Shown: positions 35,301 to 47,300 of the stretch, piece by piece | Numbering within the stretch: position 1 is the stretch's first letter | Layout: every line of letters begins with the position of its first letter | Assembly: GCA_035079385.1 (NCBI GenBank) | Contig: JAVHKY010000024.1 | Location: 8,680,001-8,744,000, forward strand | Length of the DNA stretch: 64,000 nt | Source: Aspidiotus rigidus | Taxonomy: Eukaryota > Arthropoda > Insecta > Hemiptera > Diaspididae | Direction of reading: 5' to 3' | The notes under the pieces: model-generated | Seen by the model: the letters and a program-made list of their open reading frames with translations, nothing else | What the model was told of the DNA's origin: nothing | The model's database searches: none | Made by a program: the position numbers and the translations under genes

Positions 35301-38300
35301 TATTCCCCCCTCATCATAACCAAAATTCCTCGACCAATCTACGTTCCAACCTAGAACTCCAACTAGCACGCCCCTTCAAGTTCCATTGCCTTAACCACAT
35401 CGTTCCCTCAACCCCTCCTTGGCTCTTTATTCCACCCAAAATCATTCGCGACCTAAAACGCCTCCCTCGTCTTTCAACTTCTCCCGAAGAATACCAAGCA
35501 CAGTTTAACAAAATCCTTAACAACTTTCACAACCCTATACTATGTTTCACCGATGGATCTAAATATCAAAACAAAACCGGCTTTGCTTACTCAATAGATC
35601 ACATCACAGTCTCTCACCGACACCGCAACACCGCATCCGTCTTTACCACTGAACTATAAGCAATCTTTAGCTGTTTCGAGCACATCCTCACCAACCTACC
35701 CTCCTGTCTTCCTCTCAACCCATTTTTAGTCATTTCCGACTCCCTATCATCACTCGACGCCATATCCAAGCACACTTCCTCCCACCCACTCATAAGTCGT
35801 ATACACACTCTCATTAACACCTTCCATACCATCCCCATCCCATTATTCTTCATCTGGGTACCTGGTCACAAGGGTATCCCAGGAAACGAAAATGTCGACA
35901 AAGCAGCCAAACTAGCAACCCATAACCCATCAGTCAACCGCTCTTTCCTCCCCTCACGCTCAAATCTCTCCAAACACATCAACAAATTCATCACTCAAGC
36001 ATGGTTCACCCATTGGTCTGATCTCAAATCACACTCAAACAAACTAGCCCAAATTAAAAATATTCCCACCGCATGGGACTCTTCAAATCTGTCAACACGC
36101 AGAGAAGAAATAGTCATCACCCGTCTCAGAATCGGCCACACCAAACTCACTCACTCACACCCATCTCATCTCTCATCTTATGCCTCTCTCATGCCCTTAC
36201 TGCGAATCTGAACACCCCCTATCCGTTCAACACATCTTCTGCTGCCCCAACTTGACCCAACTCCGTAATTCCTTATCCATCCCCCACAACCATACAGAAG
36301 CACTTTCAGATCTCTTTCCCTCCATCCCTAACATATTCAACTTTTTACAACAAGCCAACTTCCTCTCACGCATATAATCACACAATCTAGCCGAGCTCAT
36401 AGCCCTGAAGGCAGGCTGCTAGTAGCTCGTTAATTAAAATAAAAAAAATAAAAAAAAAAAAAAAAAAAAAAATCAATTTTTCTATACGCCCAACCACCGA
36501 TTTAGACGATCAATGGAGAGGATTTCAAATTTACGATTTCGCGCGGAAAAGTTGTTCGATGAAACCAAAAGCAAACTTTTTACCAAACTTTAGTGTTCTT
36601 ATAATGGCCAAAACTCACATCCTCTCCCTGCTAATCCCAAGCTGAATATCAACTTTCATGCCTTCCTTCACCATTTGACCTATTTTCTCCTGAGCTCCTC
36701 ATTCAACTCATCGGTGTTATGTTTTGAACACCCTCTGTACAAATAACTTTTCAATAACTTTCATTAAATCACTAGTCGCCCACCTAACAATGCAGTAGAT
36801 TAAGCATGAATGCCAATTTTTAAAGCATCTTCTCTTCCAACTGATACATTAGGCTACTATGGAATAATGAGCTTTTTCAATGAGAAAATATTACTCAAGT
36901 ATTGTTTTTAAACGCCGTCGTTATGCAACTACATATTAGTTACGATAATATTATTTCTGTGCGTATTAGATTCAATACTGGTCGAGAATACCATTATCTC
37001 ATAAGCTGTACCTACTTATTGCAAAACGATTTTTCTCTCGTTGAATCTCCTGTATTTCACCTAAGTACGTCAGTAAACTGAGTGTTTGTTTTTCTACAGT
37101 TTTTGAGAAATCTCACACACGTTTGTGTCTTGATAAGAAGTCGATCTTGAATTGTCATGAAAACAAAGAAAATTTGATTTCTATTTGAAGAAAAAATCCG
37201 TGTTCAGGCCACATATTGTAGCAAGTTTCACGTTTTTTATGTATTTTGCGCAAAATATGCGCTTTTTGAAGCTGGTGATAATGATTTCCTTCTTTCACGA
37301 GCAATAATTATTAAGCAATCCGTCAACCCGTTTCCCTTCAACAAAATTTATCAATGTTATGTGATAAAATGAAAACGTGCACCGACAGTCTTCTCTTTGC
37401 ATCTATATTTCTAGACACAATCGTTATAAAATATTATACTTCCTAAAATAGAATGAACAGTACCTAAGCAAAATGTAATTTATCACTCTCAGCCATTTTC
37501 AATAGTTAGGTTGTTATCTAGGCCCATCGAAAATTCCGGAATTCGTACAACGCCAACATTTCCGAAAGATGCATCTGTATTATTTTTTCAGTCAATTTCT
37601 TTTTTTTTGCAAACTGAAGATCTAAATGCTTTTTTAAACCTAAGAAAAAATAGAGAAAGAAGAAAAGATTGTCAAAATTTTTCACTTTGTAAATACTTAC
37701 TCATTGATATATTATTTACTATCACGTCTCAACTTCCCAGAACCCTTCCATGAGATATAGGCCTATAAAGTACAAAGTCGAGCGTTCCTAATCTAGCTTT
37801 TTATCTTTCACTGATAAAATTATATACAGGGCTGCCGTACAAAGTTAAATTGACGTATATGCAGATAATGAATACAAGGAAAAGAGGTTATGGGTTTACC
37901 TGATATAGCCTCTTTTTCTCGTATTCATTATTTGCATATACGTCAATTCAACTTTGTATGGCAGAGGGCTAGGCCTATCTATTTTGTCCGCGACATCGAT
38001 ATTTTAAAATTTCTACTTATTATTTGGTGATACGCATATTTTCTTCACTCATCCGCACATTTTTAATTTCTTTTTAGGTGATTCCTGTTCAATAACATGC
38101 ACCGGAAATGCATCAGGTAAGCGCGCTGGTTTTAAAAATTTTTGTCAAAGAGTTAGGAATTGACTGTATGCTGACGTCAGTATCATGTCCACATGAGGTC
38201 GAATGTGACTTCAATTCTTTTGTTACCTACGTTAATGTAAAACTTCAATTTTGAGTCAACCTCTCATAATTTTTATCAACGTGAAATACGGTAATAAACT

Positions 38301-41300
38301 CCTCCATTGACGTTGATAAACTGTCAATTCTCAAAGTGCTCTGGGAATATGACTGAAATCCCGTTTTGCTTAAAATGAATTGTACGCCAATGTCGCATCA
38401 ATACTGAGTCGACATGAGAACAGATTTGTGGCCATCTGATGTAAATCAGCCGCGAGTAAGGATCTACAATATGAAAGTCAATAGAATGAATTTCTGGATT
38501 GGGTACCTATGGGCCGGTAAAATGTCAAAGTGTTGCGGAAACACAATGACGTAACATAATTGTGACTTGCGATGAGAAAAGAATGCTCATTGCTCACTGA
38601 CAGGAAGACCATTTCTCTCTGATTCGACATTCAATCAGTGAGAAATGGTATTCTTGCGCCAATAGGCAACAAGCATCCTTTTCTCATCGCAGGTCACATA
38701 TTTATAAAGTACACGGAAGTTGAATAAGAGGTTTTCTCTAGATCATTGTGAGCTGGTCGACCTCGATTCGACCTGAAACCTGAATTTGAACTTTCAATTA
38801 CCTAATGTAGGTAGGTACCCAAAGTGGAGCCCTGTGAATACGAGTGATATGTGCCGCCATATTTAGTTGTTATGGTACGTCATCATTCATTCTCTCAGTT
38901 CCCAGAGTGTGAGGTGAGGAATTTATACAATAATTAATGGAGTTATTTTGTAAGCCTAAATAGCGCTGAGTTCTATAATGCTTCGGCTCTTGCTCCAATA
39001 GTTTTTGTTATCATTGTGGTAAACTATGATCAGTCATTAGAATAGAATAAGGCACTAGAGGTATTCTCGCCATGAATGTAAAATTGTAAACACAGAAAAA
39101 ATTCAGCGACGATATATAATTATCCACTCCTCATAAGGAGCTCCATACTCCTGACTCCCTTGTTTACAATAATTGGCAAGAATACCTCTTATACTCCGTT
39201 CACGTTAAGGAAGGATAGAAATATGACCTCGAGAACGGAACGCTCCGGGTAATTTTAATCTACCGTTCTAATGATGGGCGGTTATCAGTTATTAACCGAT
39301 TAATCGGTTTATTCTTGGGTAAAATTACCCGAAAAACCGGTTTATTTGTAATTAACAGTTGACCTGAAAAACCGGTTAATAAGAGAGCATAAACCGATTA
39401 ACCGCCAAAATTAAAAATTTTTCAACAATTTTGAATTTTAAATTGATAATTTGACAAATTTGAAGCACCAGGCGAAGAAAATAGGAATTATCAATAAAGA
39501 TATTTCTCAATCAATAACACATAAGCAATCTTGCTTCTCTATTTTTTCAATTTTTTCAATTTTGAGAGCAAAAAAGTGGAAGACCTTGGCGCTCCTAGCG
39601 GAATTTTTTGAGAACTAACAGCAATCCGCATAGTTGCCAGTTAACTGGTTAATCGGTTTATTTGGAGGTTCTTAACCGATTAACCGGTTACAATGATCTT
39701 TAATAAACCGTTTAACCGGTATATTGAAATAACCGATAACCGCCCATCACTATACTGTTCCGTTCTCAAGGTCATATTTCTATCCTTCCTTAATGTGAAC
39801 AGAGTATAACCTCTAGCGCCTTTTAATATTATTAGATTAAAGAAGTCTAAAGCACGGTATATTATAGAGGTATTAACACTATGCAAAAATTGTGTCGCAC
39901 AAAATCTGGTAGTGAACAAGGAATTCCGCTAGGTTTGCAACGATCTTGGTCTCCGGTTAGCGCATCCTTCCTCACCCCGCTAGTAGCACGGCTTTACCGT
40001 AGGTACCCTAGTATTGCTGAATTTTTCAAAGAATATAGAACATCGAGAAATGTACCTAGAAAAATGAATATTTTTGAATATTATAGAGTTTGATAAAATT
40101 TAATTTTTCGGCCAAGTCCGAGCTCTCTACGTTAATTCCTGATTTTTTTACAATTTTTTGAAAAGCAGTGAGTTGCCATAAGACTCTGTATACTATCGAA
40201 ACCAGACTGACAACGCGCTCTACAAATACGTTGCGGAACAACCAGAGAACGACGGACAGTTGTTTTTATGGTGAAGATATGCGAGTGTCAATACCTCTAT
40301 AATGTACCGTGGTCTAAAGGTTGTGATGACGTAACAACTTAATAAAATGACAGCCGATTCTGCCGCACAAGATAGAATAGACGTATCTGCACATCAACGA
40401 TCAGCAAAAAAGGGTATTTTTGCTGGAGATGAAGGACCTCTCTACCGCAGACGGTGGATGCGCAGATACGTCCATTCTATTTTGTACGGTCTGACCAGTG
40501 TCCAGTAACTGCCGTACAAAGTGAGATGGACGTATATCCGAAACAACAATTCGGAGAATGATATATTGCTATCAAAAAGAACGATAAAATTATTCTACAA
40601 TATCAGAGTATTGCAGCCAGCCGAAAGCCAAAAGCCGAAAGCCGAATTCAGCCAAATTTTCGGCCATTAAGCCGAAAGCCAAAAGCCAGCTTTATGTTTA
40701 CTCTTGGAAGCCGAAAGCCAAATTAAGCCAAATTTTTTCGGCTGATTTTCGGCTTATTTCTCATACGCGCGAAATGACGTGTGACACGCAGTTCTCGATC
40801 TTGTAGGCTGTAATCTGTATAGCAGGCTAGCAGCATCAATCTGAACTGGTGATCCCTGTTATCAGAGTCTGCTTGTTACAACTGGTAATATTGAATATTA
40901 ATCGTGTTTTTGATTTTGACATACTGTCTGCACTCTGTTGCGTGCATTGATCGGGAGAAAGAATAACTTGTGCCACTGCTGATTCCAAACTCATTTTATC
41001 AGATGTGAATTGAATTCAATGAATTGATCTCAAAAATTTCGATGCTCAAACCTCAAACTACACGCTTCCCTCAGCAGCAGTCTGGCTTACCATGTTTCCG
41101 GCTTTCTGCCTCGGTTGTCAATTTGTCACTCAATCCCAGGGATGGTTATGTTCATGAACGCGTTCACTCGTTCACGTTCATATTGAAAAAAATGAACGTG
41201 AACGGAATGAACGGCATAAAAAAGAGAACTGAACGGAATGAACGCGTTCATTTCACTTGTTTTAATCCTGCGCTTTTGATAGTTTAAATCAATACATAAA

Positions 41301-44300
41301 CGATAAGAAAAGTCTTTGTAGTAGGACTGCAGGTAACCTAGTAGAAAGTAGAAACTCAACTGTTAACATTTGAAGAAGTAATTATGTGAAAAAGTGAAAA
41401 AAAAAAAATAGAAATTCGAAAATGAACGTGAAAAAACACGTTCATAAAATGAACATGCATTTTTTAGCCGTTCACGTTCACGGAAAAAAATGAACGTGAA
41501 CTTTTTGGACGTTCACGTTCACGGAAAAGAATGAACGTGAACGTGAACTTCAGTTCAAGTTCATGAACATAACCATCCCTGCTCAATCCACAGAACACAG
41601 ATTCAGATTTTTGTTACATTTTTCATTCCCTGGCTGCAACAAACCAACAACAAAATCATCAGCCAGCCAAAAATCAGCCGAAAATCAGCTGAAATCCCGC
41701 CAAACAATCAGCGATCAGCCAGCCATAAGTCAGCCAAAAGCCAGCCAAATTTTTCTGATCAGCCATAAGCCGTAAGCCGAATCCAAATTTTTGAAGGTCG
41801 TCAGCTTCAGCCCTAAGCCGAAGCCGAATTTTTCGGCTGCAATTCTCTGTACAATATTCTGCAAATTTCTCAATTTATAATAATTATTTTTATCTAAGAA
41901 TCCGATGGTCGTTTTAAATTTTTGTTAACGGCATTAGTTTTGAAGATATTCACTAATAATCACGTAAGTGGATATACGTCCCATTTGCCGACAAAGGAAT
42001 AGGACGTATATCCATTTTCAAATAATTTCACAGACAGAGTACACACGCACACACTTGCAGGTGAATCCGCCAGAAGATCCATTTTTCTAGATTCGTATTT
42101 CCGATATACGTCAATCTTACTTCTGCCGTACAAACTACAAAGTTGAATTGATGTATATGCAGATGATGAATACAAGGAAAAGAGGTTATGGGTGTACTTG
42201 ATTTAGCCTCTTTTTCTCGTATTCATCATTTGCTTTACGTCAATTCAATTTTGTATGGCAGATATGATAGCGACAATGATCGATGGACTCCTGGTTGCCA
42301 GATTTGGTCCTTTAGCCCAGATTTAGTCCTTTTTGATAATTTTGAAAAAAAACTGGGCCTTTTTTGGTCCTCTCCATTTTCCCGGGCTTTTCCTGGTCCT
42401 TTTTCAATTTTTCAAGAAAAACTGTTTTTTTTTTTTCAAGAAAAACATTTTTTTTCTGAAAAAAAAAAACATTTTCTAAATTAGAAAAACATCCGGAGTG
42501 TTTTCATTCCGCTCCGAAGCCGAGAAATTGTATTCCGGAACCGGTGCATTGCATTCCGGAACCGGTCCAATGCGTTCCAGAACAGGTCCATTGCGTTCCG
42601 GAACCGGTCCATTGCGTTCCGGAATCGGTCCATTGCGTTCCGGAACAGGTCCATTACGTTCCGGAATCGGTCCATTGCGTTCCGGAACCGGTCCATTGCG
42701 TTTCGGAACAAGTCCATTGCGTTCCGGAACTGGTTCATTGCGTTCTAGAGCCGGTTTATCACGCTCCGGAGTTGGTTTATTGTGTTTGGTCCTTTTTTTT
42801 TTTTTTGGTCCTAAAAAAATCTGACATTTGGTACATTTTAACGTTCCTCATCTGGCTTAATTTCAATGGCTCAATTTCATTGCTAGAATAGAAATAGAAT
42901 AGTAAATTTGAATTCATTGATTTGCTTTTTTTTCTTTCTTCTTATCTCTTGATATAATATATATCATTGTAATGAATTCAGGCTCTGAATTGTAATACTC
43001 CGTGTTTGTTTTTACAGCTGCTGAGCCGTTTTTGAAATACAAAGAAAAAGAAGTGTACCGATATGATATCGAAAGCACTAGTTTCATCCACACGCCTTCT
43101 TCATTGAAAGGTGAAGGTACACAACTCAACTATGTCGCTTCGGTAGATCTAGTTGCCGAAAACAAGTGCTCGTTCATTCTGCGAGTGTCAAAATTAGAAA
43201 TCATCGGACCAACAGGAAATGTACCTAAGTTTTGAATTTTTTCATTTATGAATTACGATCGATAACTGTTGTTTTATTCAACCCCTAATACGTAATTGAT
43301 AATTTTGCTACAGAGAAGAACACCTTCTACCATACCAACCTACCCGGTGAAATTCTTGTGGAACGATGGAAAATTGGAAAAGTTGTGCTTCGATAAGCGT
43401 GAATCAGAAAGCGATGCAAATTTCAAGCGATCACTTATTTCGAATTTCCAAATTGTATCTCCTAAAGTTATCATTCAAAGCCAATCCACCCACGAAGTAA
43501 TCATGGCTTTACATACCTACTATCGATACCTAATTCATGTAATGTTCTTTATTGAAAATTTATGCCTTCATAACCTGTTTCTGCATAGACCGACGTATAC
43601 GGTTACTGTCCAGTTTCTCTTGAAGCTGAAAAAGAACAAGAACGTTCTTGGACGATTAAGAAGGCAAAAAATCTAAATCAATGTACCCACAGACAGGGTT
43701 TCGATTTCGCCATCAAAACCGGCTCATTCGATAGCAATAACAAAGTAAGTTCGACGACTTTAAAAACATTTGCAGTTGTGTACAGTAATACCTAAGAGTG
43801 ATTGCAATCTATCGCAGAATCCGTCCACAAATCCCTTTGTTGACTCGACTTTGAGGTCGGTCATAAGGGTCGAAAAGGACATCATAAAATCTGTCCAAGT
43901 GAACGAAGAGTATAACTATCAACCATTATCTCACTACGCTGATTCGAAGACGCGGGTCACTGTCAGTACAAAAATGGTATTAAATCCGAAAAAGCAAACG
44001 CGACCGAAATTAGGTTTGCTTTCCCAACCTTGTGCATAGTTTACGTAATATACTCGTATTCAAGTACTTCATCGAAAGCGTGCTTGTTTTCAGAAACTCC
44101 CAATATGGAAGCGCGATCTCTAATTTACGAACCAGTCAAGGTGAGCGGGGGTAAGACTAACGTTCCGATCATTGTAAAAGCTGTTCAAGAAGCGAGTAAA
44201 GAAGTCGACGGAGTTTTGCCGGAATCTGCAGCAGCAGATCTGACAAAGTTGATTCAAGTTTTGCAACAATCGACGAAGCAGGATCTACTCACGTCATGGT

Positions 44301-47300
44301 CGCAAATAAACGGTGGAGTCGGTGTACAGAACCAAGCCAGAGCATTGTACGTCTCTTAATCTATTTCTTTTGAATATCACAATGATCGCTTGCTCATTTT
44401 GTCCTTGCTTTGGTTTTTTCGAGCAGAACCGTATTCTGGGACGCATTGCTCTCAAGTTCTTCACCCTCTACGACTGAGGCATGCGCTGTACTCCTGGAAA
44501 ATAAACAAATGCCGGAAGATAAAATCTGGGAGTTCTTGGCCAGTCTGTCCTTTGTAAAACATCCGACTGATGATACGTTGGCCGCTATGTCTGTGAGTCG
44601 AACAACCTCCCAAAAAGATTTAATTTCCAATTGTTCAGAACTCCACTTACCTATTTAAATAATTGTTTTCATTGGTCGCAGAGCTTGGTAGATGGCCCGT
44701 CGGTTCACACTGATATATATTTAGCGGTAGGTTCGCTGATCCATAAGTATGTGCTAGATAACCCGAACAAAACTACACCCAATCTAACGAATTTACTGGA
44801 AAAACTATCCCGTCCTGTGTTGGAGAACAAAGTGAGAACTGTCCAAGAACAAGATGCGGTAAGTATCGCGTGAATTGACATTATCTCACGGTCCATAGTG
44901 GTAATTCTTAAGATATCATGGTCATATGTGTAGGTCATTTCGAGTTTGAAAGGTATTCGTAATGCTCACTATATGACTCCGGAAGTTAGAAACGCAGTCA
45001 TAAAATACGCTCAGAACACTCAAATCCCATCTCGTTTGAGGGTAGCCGCTATTCAAACGTTGACGGCCAATTCATCGCAGCCCGAAGTGAGAACTTTAGA
45101 GTGATATTTTATCTCAATACCAATTCCCTTGAGAAACGGACTTTTATCATTTCTTGTGTTTAGGTGATCAAAACAGCGGAGCAGATACTGACGAACTTGG
45201 ACGAGGACTCAGAAATGCGGATACAAGCGTTCCTGCTATTGGTGCATTCGCCTTCACCAAAAGTCGCCCAAATTGTGAAGAATATAATGGATTCCGAAAA
45301 GAGTGACCAAGGTAAGCCTCTAGGGCTCTAATAAAAGAAAATGTTCAAGAATCTCAACATGCATTAATGCTTTCACATTATTTTCACGTCTAGTTGGGTC
45401 TTATATAATGTCATACATTAGAAATTTACGCGACACCGACAATCCGAAAAAGCAATTGCAAAAACAATACCTCGCAAACATCAAAACAAAACGATTCCCT
45501 TATGATTTTCGACAATTCTCGCGAAATTTCGAATTTTCGCATAGCTGCCCTCGCACGAGTTTAGCTTTTTCGGGGGAAGGAGATGTCATATTTTCAAGAC
45601 AATCTTACGTACCGCGATCCGCGAGTCTTAATTTGGACGTGTCTCTTTTCGGGAATACGCTGAATCTTTTTGAAGTAGGTACTTTGACTTTACATCGAAT
45701 GTAGGAGGGAAAAATCTAGCTCATATGGTACCTCTCAAATTTTAGCTCGGCGGTCGATTTGAAAATATAGAATATTTGCTGAATAATGTTATCGGACCTC
45801 GTAGTTATTTGCGAACAACAAAAGCCGAGCAGATTGCGGACGATTTGACCGCATCCACTAGGTCCTTCATCAACCAGTTGACTGAGAAAGCGTCGAACGT
45901 GGATCGCAAAAAACGATCATTACCAGAACAGGCGCCAGTAAAAGCAGAGACAGTATCAAAGGTTAGTGCTCCTCTTGCCCTAAATTTGTTCAACTACATC
46001 ACAAGCTGCATGAAATTTTTTCTAATCATTCTGATTGTTTATTTGTTATTTAGAGAGCCACCAGATCAACAAAACAAAAAGACACTAAACAAGAGACACC
46101 GACTGAAAACAAGTATCTGGATATCGATTTGACTATGAAAATGTTCGAGTCGGAAGTTTTGTGGTCAGCTCACCATTTGAATGAAGGAAGTATGGCAACG
46201 TCGCAGTACATGGATAGCCTATTCGCTAAAATTCGCGATGCTGTCGAAAATGCAAAGAAGATGGACGTAAGTCGAACTCTTTTCCCGTCCTCTCAACCCG
46301 AGTTCGATGGCTAGCTTAGAATTTCACACTTTCCTGTCAACCTTTGTAGATCAATTACCAGAAATACCTTCGAAGTCCTCTAATCTCGAACAACGTCATC
46401 TATTACCCGACCAGTTCCGGTTTTCCGATTAAACTGTCCACAAATGCGGTATCAGTCGTCAATTTCAAAATGAGTTCGAAGACGGACTTTGTGAAAATGC
46501 TACAGAGTGGCGGGGATAAAGAATTCAACTTTTCTATCTCGCCCAGGTGAAAAAAACGCGGAAAAGTTTTCAAGCTAAAATAATTAGTTTTTCTGGATTT
46601 TTTACGTTTGGTTTACCTTACAGTGCCGTACTGCAGGTGGACGGTAATCTAGAAATTGATGCAACCATCATATCAGTTGGGCTGAAAGGTTCTTCTACTG
46701 TACGCACTGCAACTGGAATGTATATCAACTTGAATACGCTTAACGGTCAAGGTTTTGACCTGAAATTCGGTTTACCAGTTCGTGACCAAGACATATTCAC
46801 GATGGAAACGCGCGCTTTTACCACCCATCGTGATCACGGACACGAGGAGGAAACGCAACTGAAACCTGCCGGTCAAAGGTAAGAAGTCAGGCTTCCATCG
46901 CTCAGAAGCAGCGCCGCCAAGAACCAAATCGGGCTTGGGAGGATAATTCGCTATAGGCAGGCCCCTGAAATTGTTCTTTGTATTCCCTCTAACCTCCTGA
47001 TAAAATCCAAAGCCCAAAAGAAAAGGTACCTTCTAGCTGTAAAAGCCCTTTTGGGGCGGACACATCCTCGGTCATAGAGGACATAAGGTGAGTGCGCCAT
47101 TAGGAAGGAAAACCTGATTGTCTGATACTATTTCGAGTTCCCGGGTCCACTGCTCTGAAATGTAATTACCGGGGATTGTTCCGGACTAACGCGTCCTCCA
47201 CATAGAAGACGGGATAGCCATTAATTTTCTGTGAGAATTGCGTTATCAGGAAGGTGGGCGCGATTGCTGTGGAAGAAACCCCAGTTGTCGATCAGGTTGT

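Larger units (their letters stand above)
32462..38077 (+). other. apoLpp: apoLpp intron 1
   Basis: A 5.6-kb intron from a GTGAGT donor to a TTTTTAG acceptor. It contains the LINE (33505-36470) and a CTGCCGTAC foldback element (37832-37964). The rest (32462-33491, 36484-37831) has no supported coding sequence; one TGACGTCAT site lies near 32994. Confidence 0.75.
38117..43017 (+). other. apoLpp: apoLpp intron 2, a nest of non-autonomous elements
   Basis: A 4.9-kb intron between a 39-nt exon and the exon at 43018. At least eight foldback or terminal-inverted-repeat elements occupy most of it (annotated separately). I see no coding exon; ORFs here follow minisatellite or palindrome structure. 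Confidence 0.75.

Noticed and set aside
42481..42891. Three overlapping ORFs of 85-115 aa with regular FRNAMDR-, RSGTGPL- and CVPEPVH-type repeats
   Set aside because: They are the three readings of a 21-bp minisatellite on both strands, with no start context or family features.
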